This document shows, piece after piece, positions 26,921 to 36,915 of a DNA stretch of 64,000 bases. The notes beneath the pieces were generated by a model that was not told the origin of the DNA, ran no database searches, and worked only from the letters and a program-made list of their open reading frames with translations. Made by a program: the position numbers and the translations under genes. This DNA comes from Pedobacter paludis (lineage in GTDB: Bacteria; Bacteroidota; Bacteroidia; Sphingobacteriales; Sphingobacteriaceae). Each line of letters begins with the position of its first letter. Within the stretch, counting starts at the first letter, position 1. The stretch is taken from positions 682,001 through 746,000 of the forward strand of contig NZ_QGNY01000002.1 of assembly GCF_003173575.1 (NCBI RefSeq), read 5' to 3'.

Positions 26921-27472
26921 ATGGCAAAAGACGATCATCACGCGTGGCATAGCGTATCTCCTGGTTCAAACCTTCCAGAAGTTGTAAACGCAATTATTGA
27001 AATTCCAAAAGGTTCAAAAGCAAAATACGAAATCGATAAAGAATCTGGTTTAATTAAGTTAGACAGGGTTCTTTTTTCATCAGTAATGTATCCGGCTAAC
27101 TATGGCTTTATTCCACAAACTTATTGTGATGATAAAGATCCATTAGATATTTTGGTGCTTTGCTCTGTTGATGTTTATCCAATGACGTTGATCGAAGCAA
27201 AAGTTGTAGGTGTAATGCATATGGTTGATAACGGGGAACAAGACGATAAGATTATCGCTGTTGCCGCTCACGACATGTCAGTTAACTATATTAACGATTT
27301 AGATGAGTTGCCTCCACATCAAATGAAAGAAATTGTTCGCTTCTTTCAAGATTACAAAGCATTAGAAGATAAAAATGTTACCATTGAACATTTATTAGGT
27401 GTTCGTTATGCACACAAGGTAATTAGAGAAAGTATAGAACTATACAACACAACATTTAGAGAATTAGCATAA
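26921..27472 (+). CDS. ppa: Inorganic pyrophosphatase (family I)
   Basis: 183 residues. It hydrolyses cytoplasmic pyrophosphate to phosphate and so drives biosynthetic reactions. Family I residues are visible: [20 protein letters not shown] with the metal-binding acidic cluster (DxxDPLD) around residue 70, and the Lys/Glu segment [17 protein letters not shown] nearer the N-terminus. The stop overlaps the start of the next gene (TAATG). Confidence 0.94.
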   Translation: MAKDDHHAWHSVSPGSNLPEVVNAIIEIPKGSKAKYEIDKESGLIKLDRVLFSSVMYPANYGFIPQTYCDDKDPLDILVLCSVDVYPMTLIEAKVVGVMHMVDNGEQDDKIIAVAAHDMSVNYINDLDELPPHQMKEIVRFFQDYKALEDKNVTIEHLLGVRYAHKVIRESIELYNTTFRELA

Positions 27473-28899
27473 TGGATTTACCCACGGTCTGTTTGTTTTT
27501 AAATTTTAAGTTAGGCGCAATATTATCATCCCCTACGCTTGCTCTTGTAGCTTTAGAAGAGCCTGATACTGGCTCAATCGGTTGGAGATTGTTTTTTGCG
27601 TTATTTTTGGTGCTATTAAATGGTTTTTTTGTTGCGGCAGAATTTGCAATAGTAAAAGTTAGGGCATCGCAGATAGAAATTAAAGCAAAAACTGGCAGTC
27701 GCGTTGGTAAAATGGCTAAGGGCATTATTCATAATCTTGATGGATATCTTGCCGCAACCCAGCTGGGTATAACGCTTGCATCCCTTGGTCTAGGTTGGGT
27801 GGGTGAAGGCGTTATGCACACCATTTTTAAAAATCTTTTCGATAGCCTACACTGGGGCTTCAGTGATGCGTTTATTCATTCCGCATCAACTGTTGTAGCC
27901 TTTTCGGTAATAACGATTATGCACATCGTTTTTGGAGAACTTGCTCCAAAATCCTTCGCTATACAAAGACCAGTTGCTACAACTTTATTTGTGTCGGTTC
28001 CACTGCAAATTTTTTATATTGTTTTTAGACCCGCAATTTGGACTTTGAACAGTTTGGCTGCAATAATTCTTAAACCATTTGGAATTGATACTTCTGGTGG
28101 CCACGAATCACTGCACAGCACTGAAGAACTTCAATATTTATTGGATCAAGGGAAAGAAAGCGGAGCTTTAGATAATAACGAACACGAGTTAATTAAAAAC
28201 GTTTTCGATTTTAATGAACGTGTGGTTAAGAATATCATGGTGCCCAGAACCAAAATTTCAGGAATAGAATTAACAGCTTCAAAAGAAGAAGTAATCGATA
28301 CCATCATAAAAGAAGGTTATTCCCGATTGCCTGTCTATGATGAAATTATGGATAAGATCGTTGGGATTATCCACGCAAAGGATATTTTACCATTGGTTAT
28401 GTCTGGGAATCAAAACTGGACTTTAAGTGATATCATCCGCAAGCCTTATTTCGTTACAGAAACGAAAAAGATAAACGATTTAATGAGCGAATTACAGAGT
28501 AACCGCATTCAGATTTCGATTGTTTTAGATGAATTTGGCGGAACTGCAGGTATGGTTACCTTAGAAGACATTGTTGAAGAACTGGTGGGTGAGATTCAGG
28601 ATGAGTACGATGAAGAAAAACCATTGGTAGAAAAAGTATCTGACAACGAGTTTATTGTAAATGCATTTGCAACCGTTTACGATGTAAATGAACACTTGCC
28701 TCACGATTTACCAGAGGATGAAGATTTTGATACAATCGGTGGTTTAGTTTCTCATGTTTTTGAACGGATTCCTGAGGTTGGAGAAAGTAATGAATCTTAT
28801 GGTTATCTGTTTACCATTCTAAAGAAAACAGATCAAAATATCGAAACAATTAAGTTAGAATTGGTTATTAATAAAGGAGATATGGTTGATAATCACTAA
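27472..28899 (+). CDS. CNNM/CorC-type hemolysin-family protein with CBS domains
   Basis: 475 residues. An N-terminal DUF21 membrane domain (about 40-230) contains GFFVAAEFAIVKVRASQIEI and the conserved GELAPKSFAIQ. Two CBS domains follow, with NIMVPRTKISGIE and SRLPVYDEIMDKIVGIIHAK, then a C-terminal CorC_HlyC domain with LDEFGGTAGMVTLEDIVEEL. Members are tied to magnesium or cobalt efflux; 'hemolysin' is a historical label. It is translationally coupled to ppa. Confidence 0.92.
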   Translation: MDLPTVCLFLNFKLGAILSSPTLALVALEEPDTGSIGWRLFFALFLVLLNGFFVAAEFAIVKVRASQIEIKAKTGSRVGKMAKGIIHNLDGYLAATQLGITLASLGLGWVGEGVMHTIFKNLFDSLHWGFSDAFIHSASTVVAFSVITIMHIVFGELAPKSFAIQRPVATTLFVSVPLQIFYIVFRPAIWTLNSLAAIILKPFGIDTSGGHESLHSTEELQYLLDQGKESGALDNNEHELIKNVFDFNERVVKNIMVPRTKISGIELTASKEEVIDTIIKEGYSRLPVYDEIMDKIVGIIHAKDILPLVMSGNQNWTLSDIIRKPYFVTETKKINDLMSELQSNRIQISIVLDEFGGTAGMVTLEDIVEELVGEIQDEYDEEKPLVEKVSDNEFIVNAFATVYDVNEHLPHDLPEDEDFDTIGGLVSHVFERIPEVGESNESYGYLFTILKKTDQNIETIKLELVINKGDMVDNH

Positions 28900-28908
28900 A
28901 TTTCAACT

Positions 28909-29613
28909 ATGCATATTTTTTATACGCCAGATATAACCCAAAATACATACACCCTTAACGAAGAAGAGAGCAAGCACTGCATAAGGGTTTTACGCCTATC
29001 TATTGGCACCTTAGTTAATCTTGTTGATGGTAAGGGTGGATTCTATACTGCAGAAATCACATCCGACAATCCTAAAAAGGTAATTCTTTCCATTCAAAAA
29101 GTTGAAACCGAATTTAATAAGAGAAATCATTATTTACACATTGCTGTAGCCCCGACCAAAAATATCGACCGTTTAGAGTGGTTTTTGGAAAAAGCTACCG
29201 AACTTGGGATAGATGAGATTACACCAATTATCACAGATCGATCTGAGCGCCGTATAGTAAAAGAAGACCGATTGATAAAGGTAATCACCTCCGCAGTTAA
29301 ACAATCTATAAAAGCCTATCATCCTAAACTAAATGATGCCATTTCTTTGGATTCATTTTTTAAGCAATCTTTCGATGGTGATAAGTTAATTGCACACTGT
29401 ATAGATCATGGCGACAAAAAGTACATTTCTGATTTGGTCAAAGCAAAAGGAAAATATTTAGTGTTAATTGGTCCTGAGGGTGATTTTACCCAAAATGAAG
29501 TAAGTGAGGCTTTGAACAAAGGTTTTAAAGCCTTAACTTTAGGTAATAACAGACTTAGAACGGAAACCGCCGCATTGTCTGCCTGCTTTGAAATCAATTA
29601 CCTTAACCGATAG
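28909..29613 (+). CDS. rsmE: 16S rRNA (uracil-1498-N3)-methyltransferase
   Basis: 234 residues. It methylates U1498 of 16S rRNA using S-adenosylmethionine. The N-terminal PUA-like part has EEESKHCIRVLRLSIG. The SPOUT knot that binds the cofactor is seen as LVLIGPEGDFTQNEV and LTLGNNRLRTETAALSACFE. Length is normal. It starts 9 nt after the CBS protein. Confidence 0.95.
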   Translation: MHIFYTPDITQNTYTLNEEESKHCIRVLRLSIGTLVNLVDGKGGFYTAEITSDNPKKVILSIQKVETEFNKRNHYLHIAVAPTKNIDRLEWFLEKATELGIDEITPIITDRSERRIVKEDRLIKVITSAVKQSIKAYHPKLNDAISLDSFFKQSFDGDKLIAHCIDHGDKKYISDLVKAKGKYLVLIGPEGDFTQNEVSEALNKGFKALTLGNNRLRTETAALSACFEINYLNR

Positions 29614-29618
29614 CAAGT

Positions 29619-30317
29619 TTGAAGTTTAAAATTTTTAATTTTCAGTTTCTACAATCACGGACTTTGGGCCTCTGTCTTTTGGCCTTTAGCTTGTTGCTTT
29701 CTGCCTTTAATTCGTTTGCTCCTTCTTATAGAATGGCTAAATTAAAGTATAATGGTGGAGGTGATTGGTATGCAGATAGAACAGCTCTGCCAAATTTAAT
29801 TGCTTTTTGCAATGCGAATCTGAAAACAAACTTTTATCCGGAAGAAAGTATTGTAGAAGTGGGAAGTAAGGAGATTTTCAATTATCCCTTTATTTATATG
29901 ACGGGCCATGGGAATGTTGTGTTTAGTGATCAGGAAATTAAAAATTTAAGGCAATATTTAACCGGTGGAGGCTTTCTTCATATTGATGATAACTATGGCT
30001 TGGATAAATTTATTCGACCTCAAATGAAAAAAGTATTTCCTGAATTGAGTTTTCAAGAATTACCAGCAAACCATGCACTTTACAATCAGAAATATAAGTT
30101 TGCAGGTGGTTTGCCAAAAATTCACGAACATGATGGTAAACGTCCTCAAGGATTTGCACTTATTTACAAAGGCAGAGTGGTTTGCTATTATACATTTGAA
30201 TGCGATTTAGGCAACGGATGGGAAGACTTTGGTACCTATCCCGAAGATACACAAGAAATCAGAACCAAAGCGCTTAAAATGGGCGCTAATTTAGTTCAAT
30301 ATGCCTTAACACAATAA
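29619..30317 (+). CDS. DUF4159-family exported protein
   Basis: 232 residues. A TTG start at 29619 is chosen because it supplies a signal peptide ending near LLSAFNSFA. The first ATG (29733) would cut into the conserved MAKLKYNGGGDWYADRTALP block. The domain contains YMTGHGNVVFSDQEIKNLRQ, GGFLHIDDNYGLDKFIRP and DCxGN-like glycine turns, resembling a glutamine-amidotransferase-like fold often found near MoxR ATPase genes. Here no MoxR gene is near. Function unknown. Confidence 0.82.
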   Translation: MKFKIFNFQFLQSRTLGLCLLAFSLLLSAFNSFAPSYRMAKLKYNGGGDWYADRTALPNLIAFCNANLKTNFYPEESIVEVGSKEIFNYPFIYMTGHGNVVFSDQEIKNLRQYLTGGGFLHIDDNYGLDKFIRPQMKKVFPELSFQELPANHALYNQKYKFAGGLPKIHEHDGKRPQGFALIYKGRVVCYYTFECDLGNGWEDFGTYPEDTQEIRTKALKMGANLVQYALTQ

Positions 30318-30320
30318 TAC

Positions 30321-30821
30321 ATGCACAAGGTAAAAGTAAACGATCGATTTGATTTCGAAATTGATAAAAAGGGAAAAGAACTTTTTGTTAATAACGATTT
30401 GTTGCAATTGGATTTAAGTCTTCTGGCTAACAATGCCACGCATGTTATTTTTAAAAATAAATCTTTCAGCACAGAACTTGTAGAAATCAACAGAGCAGAA
30501 AAAATCTGTACAATTAGAGTTAATGGCAATATTTACTCTATAAAAATTGAAGATCAGTTTGACCAGTTATTAAAGCAGTTGGGATTAGATAATTTAGCTT
30601 CGGCTAAAGTTTTAGAGATAATGGCACCAATGCCGGGTTTGGTTTTAAAAGTGAGTGTAGAAGAAGGAATGGAAATAAAAAAAGGCGATAATCTTTTAAT
30701 TCTTGAAGCGATGAAGATGGAAAATATCTTAAAATCATCTACGGATGGAATAGTTAAAAAGATTTCTGTTAAGCAGGGAGATAAAGTAGAAAAGAATCAG
30801 GTACTCATCCAGTTTAAATAA
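30321..30821 (+). CDS. Biotin/lipoyl-attachment carrier protein (BCCP-like)
   Basis: 166 residues. The C-terminal half is a biotinyl domain: VLEIMAPMPGLVLKVSVEEG, the attachment motif LEAMKMEN (modified Lys about residue 133) and VKQGDKVEKNQVLIQFK. The N-terminal 90 residues form a separate beta-rich part typical of acyl-CoA carboxylase alpha-subunit linkers. No carboxylase or transcarboxylase gene is adjacent, so its partners are encoded elsewhere. It ends at a bidirectional terminator. Confidence 0.9.
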   Translation: MHKVKVNDRFDFEIDKKGKELFVNNDLLQLDLSLLANNATHVIFKNKSFSTELVEINRAEKICTIRVNGNIYSIKIEDQFDQLLKQLGLDNLASAKVLEIMAPMPGLVLKVSVEEGMEIKKGDNLLILEAMKMENILKSSTDGIVKKISVKQGDKVEKNQVLIQFK

Positions 30822-30840
30822 CTGGTTTACCGTGATAACA

Positions 30841-30870
30841 ATAAAGGCCTCGATTTATCGAGGCCTTTAT
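30841..30870. terminator. Bidirectional terminator between carrier protein gene and gldJ
   Basis: A perfect 14-bp inverted repeat (ATAAAGGCCTCGAT, 30841-30854; ATCGAGGCCTTTAT, 30857-30870) with a TT loop lies between convergent genes, 19 nt after one stop and 7 nt from the other. Confidence 0.88.
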
Positions 30871-30877
30871 TGTTAGG

Positions 30878-32539
30878 TTATTTTCCTTTACTAACTCTGT
30901 AAGGTTTCGAAGGAGGTGTTTTAAATTGTCTTTTGCCTTGAGTGCTAATTTCAGGGGCACCAAGCATGGTCATTGCACATCTAAAACCAATCTCAGCAGA
31001 TGATTCATCCTGTTGCAAGAAACGGCGAGTAGCTGGATTTAACCAATAAGCCATATCGTTCCAGGAACCACCTTTGTAAACTCTTGATTTATCGTTTACC
31101 AAAGTAACGCCTTCATCATTTAGCAATTTATTTTGTTTATCGCGGTATCCTCTCTCATCAGCTTGGTAAGATGTAACCTGTGCTGTTGGATCTGGAGATT
31201 TAGAAATAGAATCTGCTCTTTTTGCTAAAGCCTGTTTTTCTGCCCACGTTAATTTCTTTCCAGAATAGGCGTTTTGCTTAATAGGTTTACCATATTTATC
31301 TAAAGCAATTTTTCCATTTGCAGCATCAGAAAGTTGTTTGTCCTGAAATTGGTTACCACGATATGGGTTAAACGCATCAGCATTAGTAAATGTACCGGTA
31401 CGGTAAACATCATTTACCCACTCGTTAACGTTTCCAGCCATGTTATACAAACCAAAATCGTTCGCTGTATATGAAATTACTGGAACAGTTAAATCACCCT
31501 TATCATTTAATGATCCACCAACACCCATATAATCACCAGGTGCTCTTTTAAAGTTGGCCTGAATCATTCCTCGGGTTTTTTTCTTTGCAGAGCTAACCCC
31601 TAAGCCATTCCAAGGATATATTTTATTTTGGTTAATGTTTTCGTATTCTGTATTTCCGATTAAACCCAAAGCCGCGTATTCCCATTCAGCCTCTGTTGGT
31701 AAGCGATAAGGTTGCATAATAACACCATCTTCTAATGTTGCATTTCTAGTTGGTTGCCCTTTGCCTCCTCTACCACCGGCAGCACCTACTGATGCGCCAG
31801 CTTTTGCATTATAATCTATCGGAGCATTCTTTCCTTTGTCATCATACTGGCCATTTAAGTAAGCATCCGTATTAAAAGGTTTGTCTGGTCTTGCAGTTGC
31901 AGCAGCTGTTGTAGAATTGTTGCCTTTACCAGATGTTCCACCAGCAAGTGTTTTGTAGTCTGTTAAAATTCCTTTTTCGCGAAGAATAAATTCATTCGCC
32001 TGAGAAGTTCTCCATTCGCAATAACGAGAAGCCTGTTCCCAAGAAACACCAACAACAGGGTAATCACGGTATGCTGGGTGGCGTAAATAATTATCTACAT
32101 AAGGTTCGTTGTACGATAAAGCACTGCGCCAAACCAATGTATCGGGTAATTCGTTGTAATAATATTCACGATCTTCAGGATAACTTACTCTGATCCAATG
32201 TAAATATTCTAACCAGTCGGTATTGGAAACTTCAGTTTCATCCATATAAAAAGAAGGAACTGTTACCTGTCTTTTATAATTATAGATGTTTGGTTCAACA
32301 CCAGCCACTTCAATTGCACTTCCACCAACAACCAAAACTCCACCCTCGATTGGAATTAAGCCTGGCCCTGGAGCGCGTTTGTATTTAGTCGCTACAGCAA
32401 AGCCCCCTGGAGTTTTGCTTTTTCTATCCGCATAAGGAATGCCTGTTTTGCTTGAAGCGTTTCCTCCTTTCGAACTGCAGCTAGAAAGGATGCTTACAAG
32501 AGATAGACAGGCAAAAGAATATAGTAATAGTTTTTTCAT
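30878..32539 (-). CDS. gldJ: GldJ-type gliding/type IX secretion lipoprotein (SUMF1 fold)
   Basis: 553 residues from the ATG at 32539, which starts the lipoprotein signal MKKLLLYSFACLSLVSILSSC; a start ten codons upstream lacks it. The body is a formylglycine-generating-enzyme-like (SUMF1) domain: SFYMDETEVSNTDWLEYLHW, PDTLVWRSALSYNEPY, YLRHPAYRDYPVVGVSW and RLPTEAEWEYAALG. These match GldJ better than GldK as I remember them. A low-complexity insert (about 200-260) is rich in Gly, Ala and Thr. It would sit on the outer membrane inner face within the type IX secretion apparatus. Confidence 0.82.
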   Translation of the reverse strand: MKKLLLYSFACLSLVSILSSCSSKGGNASSKTGIPYADRKSKTPGGFAVATKYKRAPGPGLIPIEGGVLVVGGSAIEVAGVEPNIYNYKRQVTVPSFYMDETEVSNTDWLEYLHWIRVSYPEDREYYYNELPDTLVWRSALSYNEPYVDNYLRHPAYRDYPVVGVSWEQASRYCEWRTSQANEFILREKGILTDYKTLAGGTSGKGNNSTTAAATARPDKPFNTDAYLNGQYDDKGKNAPIDYNAKAGASVGAAGGRGGKGQPTRNATLEDGVIMQPYRLPTEAEWEYAALGLIGNTEYENINQNKIYPWNGLGVSSAKKKTRGMIQANFKRAPGDYMGVGGSLNDKGDLTVPVISYTANDFGLYNMAGNVNEWVNDVYRTGTFTNADAFNPYRGNQFQDKQLSDAANGKIALDKYGKPIKQNAYSGKKLTWAEKQALAKRADSISKSPDPTAQVTSYQADERGYRDKQNKLLNDEGVTLVNDKSRVYKGGSWNDMAYWLNPATRRFLQQDESSAEIGFRCAMTMLGAPEISTQGKRQFKTPPSKPYRVSKGK

Positions 32540-32730
32540 ATATACTAGGGAATATAGCCCAAAGGCCATTCAAATGATAAAATTACGTAAATTTAAATGA
32601 ATAATAAAGTTTGTTGTAACAAAATAGTGAATATATTTTAATCCCATAACGTATTATTATCTAACGTATTGTGTCTGTTTGGTTTTTGAATGGTTTTTTT
32701 CTTAAATATTTAACATTCAGTTACATAAAT

Positions 32731-32764
32731 TTTGGAGCATTTATTGCCATGTTTACGCTCCAAA
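32731..32764 (+). promoter_or_regulatory. Hairpin in the leader of the AsmA-like gene
   Basis: TTTGGAGC (32731-32738) and GCTCCAAA (32757-32764) form an 8-bp stem, 25 nt before the start codon. There is no T-run, so it is not an obvious terminator. It could stabilise the message. Confidence 0.4.
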
Positions 32765-32789
32765 CATTAATCTCGTAAAAAAATAAATC

Positions 32790-35375
32790 ATGCTTAAAAA
32801 AGTTTCGATCGGTATTTTAGCGCTCTTTGCTATCTTATTCGTGGCTGCAGCCGTTATTCCCACTTTCTTTAAAAAGGAAATTGATGCCAAAATTAAATCT
32901 ACAATAAATAAAAGTGTAAATGCTAAGGTAGATTTTAAGGATTTAGATCTTAGTTTGATTTCTACATTCCCCAATTTGGGGATAAAAATCAACAACTTGA
33001 TGATAATTGGGGTAGACAGTTTTGCCAAAGATACTTTAGCAAATGTAAAACAATTGCAATTAAATGTTGATTTGCTTAGCGTTTTGAAAGGGGAGACCTA
33101 CAAAATTAAATCGATTAACTTAGATCAGCCAAATATTCTAGCTAAGGTTTTAAAAAGCGGAAAAGCCAATTGGGACATTATGAAGAAAGATAGCGCTTCT
33201 TCAACAGCAGACACTGCAAAAACTGCTTTTAAAGTAGCATTACAAAAATATGCTATTGAAAAAGGGAGGATTGTTTATGATGATGCTTCGTTAAACTTTT
33301 TTATGGAAATAGATAGCTTAGATCATACGGGCAAAGGTGATTTTACACAAGATCTTTTCACTTTAAAAACACAATCTGATATCGAAAAGCTTACTGTTAA
33401 GTATGGTGGAGTTCCGTATTTAAATAAGGTCAAACTTAATGCAGATCTTCCTATTGATATTGATATGAAGAACATGAAATTTACTTTTGCTGATAATAAA
33501 ATTCAACTTAATGAGCTTCTTTTATCTGCAGTAGGTTATTTGGCTATGCCAAATGCTAACGATATTGCAATGGATTTTAAGTTTGATGCCAAGCAGTCTG
33601 AACTTAAAAATTTCCTTTCTCTAATCCCAGCAATTTATAGCTCGAGTTTTAAGGATTTGGAAGCCACCGGAAAGTTTGCCATGAACGGAACAGCAAAAGG
33701 AACGTATAATGCTAAATCACTTCCGGCTTTTAACGTAAATTTATCAATAGAAAATGGTAAAATTAAATATCCTTCTTTGCCATCAGCAATTAATAACATT
33801 CAGGTTAAATCTCAAATATCCAACCCTGATGGTGTAATCGATCATACGGTAGTAAATGTTCCAGCTTTTCACCTGGAATTTGGGCAGGTTCCAGTTGATG
33901 GACGATTGCTCTTGAAAAATCCGACTTCTGATCCATTTGTGGATATGGCTTTGAAAGGAAAACTAGATTTAAAACAGCTTACTACAATTTTTCCAATGAA
34001 GGATATGACCTTGAGCGGAATTCTAGATGCTGATGTTCAGGCAGCGGGTCGCAAGTCTTCAATTGATAAAGGACAATATGAAGCTTTCAAAGCATCAGGA
34101 CAGATGATTGCAAGCAACTTTAATTATGCTGGTAAAAATGTTCCGATGCCAGTAAGTGTTCCGACTGCTAAAATGGTTTTTAGTCCTAAGAACATTACCC
34201 TAAGTAATTTAACTGCAAAGGTTGGCAAAAGTGATTTTTCAGCAAATGGATCGGTAAATAATTACTTAAGTTATTTCTTTAAGAAAAACCAGGCACTGCA
34301 GGGGAATTTTAATTTATCCTCTAACCTAATTGATGTAAACGAGCTGATGGGGCCAAAAGTTAAACCGGATGAAAATACTAAGAAAAGCGATTCTAAGCTA
34401 TCTGTTTTCGAAGTCCCAGGCAATATAGATTTTACTTTAGCAGCAAAAGCTGGTCGTGTTTTATATGATAATTATGATATTACAAATGCTAAAGGTGCTT
34501 TATTGGTAAAAAATAAAACGATCACCTTTAAGGATATGGGCATGAACATGTTGGGTGGAACTGTAAATATGAATGGATCTTACGCCACTATTGATCCAAA
34601 AAAACCTAAGGTTGATGTAGATTTCGGAATTGAAAAGATGGATATTCAAAAAGCTTTTGGAGCCTTTAATACGGTTAAGTTGCTTGCTCCAGTGGCGAAA
34701 TTTACAAAGGGCGTATTTTCTACAAACTTAAAGTTCAATTCTGATTTAGACCAAAATATGATGCCTGTTTACTCCTCTATCAATGCATCTGGATTAACCA
34801 ACATTATCCAGGCTGTATTGGATGGTTTCGAGCCTTTAAATAAACTGGCTTCTGCATTAAGTTCTGATAAGTTTAAAAAGCTAGAATTAAATAATGTAAT
34901 TACAAAGTTTAAAATTGTTGATGGCCGATTGAATGTTTCTCCTTTCGATATTAAAAAAGAAGGAATTGTAATGAATGTTCAAGGATCAAATGGGTTAGAC
35001 CAAACGATGGATTACAATTTGGGATTAAACGTTCCCAGAGCAATGCTGGGTGCAAAGGCAAATGAAACCGCAAATGCAATGATTGCAAAATTAAATAGCA
35101 AAGTGGGCACAAACGTGAGCATGAGCGAAACCATTAAGGTAAATGCAGTATTAGGTGGAACAATTCTAAAACCTACGTTAAGCTTGAAATATGGGGCTGG
35201 CGATACAAAAACTGCAGCTAAAGATGCGGTAAATAATGTAATCGCAGAAAAGAAAGCCGAATTACAAACTAAAGCTCAGGCTAAGGTAGACACAATAAAA
35301 GCCAAAGCAACTAAAAAAGTTGAAGATGCGATAGCAGATAAGCTTAATGGCTTTTTCAAAAAGAAAAATAATTAA
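32790..35375 (+). CDS. AsmA-family large envelope protein
   Basis: 861 residues. One N-terminal membrane anchor (ILALFAILFVAAAVIPTFF, about 8-26) is followed by a long periplasmic region with KSTINKSVNAKVDFKDLDLS, the AsmA N-terminal signature, and repeated beta-strand units. The tail (about 815-861) is Lys/Ala-rich and helical. AsmA-like proteins are thought to bridge the membranes and move phospholipids. It is divergent from gldJ and not obviously co-transcribed with porV. Confidence 0.88.
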   Translation: MLKKVSIGILALFAILFVAAAVIPTFFKKEIDAKIKSTINKSVNAKVDFKDLDLSLISTFPNLGIKINNLMIIGVDSFAKDTLANVKQLQLNVDLLSVLKGETYKIKSINLDQPNILAKVLKSGKANWDIMKKDSASSTADTAKTAFKVALQKYAIEKGRIVYDDASLNFFMEIDSLDHTGKGDFTQDLFTLKTQSDIEKLTVKYGGVPYLNKVKLNADLPIDIDMKNMKFTFADNKIQLNELLLSAVGYLAMPNANDIAMDFKFDAKQSELKNFLSLIPAIYSSSFKDLEATGKFAMNGTAKGTYNAKSLPAFNVNLSIENGKIKYPSLPSAINNIQVKSQISNPDGVIDHTVVNVPAFHLEFGQVPVDGRLLLKNPTSDPFVDMALKGKLDLKQLTTIFPMKDMTLSGILDADVQAAGRKSSIDKGQYEAFKASGQMIASNFNYAGKNVPMPVSVPTAKMVFSPKNITLSNLTAKVGKSDFSANGSVNNYLSYFFKKNQALQGNFNLSSNLIDVNELMGPKVKPDENTKKSDSKLSVFEVPGNIDFTLAAKAGRVLYDNYDITNAKGALLVKNKTITFKDMGMNMLGGTVNMNGSYATIDPKKPKVDVDFGIEKMDIQKAFGAFNTVKLLAPVAKFTKGVFSTNLKFNSDLDQNMMPVYSSINASGLTNIIQAVLDGFEPLNKLASALSSDKFKKLELNNVITKFKIVDGRLNVSPFDIKKEGIVMNVQGSNGLDQTMDYNLGLNVPRAMLGAKANETANAMIAKLNSKVGTNVSMSETIKVNAVLGGTILKPTLSLKYGAGDTKTAAKDAVNNVIAEKKAELQTKAQAKVDTIKAKATKKVEDAIADKLNGFFKKKNN

Positions 35376-35670
35376 GAATATTTTGTGTTATGCTAATCAA
35401 CCTGCTTTTGGATTAGCATAGCACATTAATGGTTTATTTTACTTCTCAACAATCCAAAGTGTAAGAATGAAATACAGGTTTTATGCCGTCTAAATCGTTT
35501 AACGATTGTACTACATTTGTAATAATCGGTGCGGTAATAAATCTTGTCTTTTTAATCAGTAATTATTTTTGAGATTTGTATGAGTAATTAAAATATAAAT
35601 ACTCATTTTGCGTTATTAAATTATTCCAAAGTTTTAACATTCCGAAATCTAAATTACGTACCTTTAAAGG
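35376..35670. other. Intergenic region between asmA-like gene and porV
   Basis: No coding region is supported. A 10-bp stem TATGCTAATC (35389-35398) / GATTAGCATA (35411-35420) with a 12-nt loop lies just after the AsmA-like stop. It lacks a T-run but may end or protect the transcript. Near porV, TACCTTTA (about 35659) is one base off the -7 consensus. Confidence 0.5.
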
Positions 35671-36861
35671 ATGAATTTCAAGTACCTCAGTAAGCTTGCT
35701 TTTTCTGCACTCTCATTAGCTTTAGTGTTTGGTAAAACAAATGCTCAAGTTACTATATCTGGTACTCAAACCAACGGAAGCGAATCAAACAACATTGTAA
35801 CAGCTGTACCCTTTTTGTTAATTACTCCAGACGCAAGAGCAGGAGCCATGGGCGATGCTGGTGTTGCTGTTCCTGGTGATGTGAACTCTGCGAGTATAAA
35901 TGCTTCAAAACTTGCTTTTCTAGATAAGCCGTACGGATTTTCACTTTCATACAGTCCTTGGTTAAAAAGCTTGGTTCCAGACATTAATCTTGCTTATTTA
36001 GGTGGTTTCTATAAATTAGATGATCGCAATACAATTGGTGCTTCTTTAAGATATTTTTCTCTTGGATCTATTCAGCTAACAGATGTAAATCAACAGGATT
36101 TAGGAATTAGCAACCCAAATGAACTGGCCCTGGATTTTTCTTTTGCCAGAAGTTTTGGAGAAGAATTTGCGTTAGGGAGCTCGTTGAGATATATTTACTC
36201 AAATTTGGCTTCTGGTCAGTTTTCATCTACCGGTCAGGTTCATGGAGGTAATGCGGTTGCTGTTGATGTTTCAGGTTTGTATAAAACCTCAACTACGCTG
36301 TTCGGGAAGAATGCAATTTTATCGGCTGGTGCAAATATTTCAAATATCGGAACTAAAATGAGTTACTCCGATGGTGGGGAAAGTTTTTTCCTTCCGACCA
36401 ATTTTAAGCTAGGCGGTGCATCAACCATCATAATTGATGACTTAAGTACATTTACATTTGCTTTAGACTTTAATAAATTATTGGTTCCTACGCAGCCTAT
36501 TTACGATTCGAATAATAATATCGTAAGCGGAAAGAATCCAAATCGCTCGGTACCTGCAGGTATTTTCGGGTCATTTAGTGATGCACCTGGAGGATTTAGC
36601 GAGGAGATAAAAGAAGTAGGCATTTCTACAGGTTTAGAATATTGGTACAATCAACAGTTTGCTTTAAGGGCAGGTTATAATTACCAAAGCCCAATGAAAG
36701 GCGATAGTAGATATTTCACCTTAGGTGCGGGTTTAAAGTACAATGTTTTCAATATTGATTTTGCTTACCTAATCGCAAATGCACAAACAAGTCCATTGGC
36801 AAATACCTTGCGCTTTAGTCTTTTGTTTAACTTTGGCGAAAAGAAGTTAATTAAAAGATAA
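35671..36861 (+). CDS. porV: PorV (LptO)-type outer-membrane protein of type IX secretion
   Basis: 396 residues. A signal peptide ends near KTNAQ, then VPFLLITPDARAGAMGDAGV, the diagnostic start of PorV-family beta barrels. The rest is alternating strands with aromatic ends and closes with a short terminal strand FSLLFNF. PorV is the shuttle that binds type IX cargo at the outer membrane. Its usual neighbour porU is not next to it here. The gldJ gene lies about 3 kb away on the other strand. Confidence 0.87.
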   Translation: MNFKYLSKLAFSALSLALVFGKTNAQVTISGTQTNGSESNNIVTAVPFLLITPDARAGAMGDAGVAVPGDVNSASINASKLAFLDKPYGFSLSYSPWLKSLVPDINLAYLGGFYKLDDRNTIGASLRYFSLGSIQLTDVNQQDLGISNPNELALDFSFARSFGEEFALGSSLRYIYSNLASGQFSSTGQVHGGNAVAVDVSGLYKTSTTLFGKNAILSAGANISNIGTKMSYSDGGESFFLPTNFKLGGASTIIIDDLSTFTFALDFNKLLVPTQPIYDSNNNIVSGKNPNRSVPAGIFGSFSDAPGGFSEEIKEVGISTGLEYWYNQQFALRAGYNYQSPMKGDSRYFTLGAGLKYNVFNIDFAYLIANAQTSPLANTLRFSLLFNFGEKKLIKR

Positions 36862-36915
36862 CATCTCTATTTGAATTGGCTTGAATCTCAAGCTTAATTA
36901 CAGAAAATAATTCAT

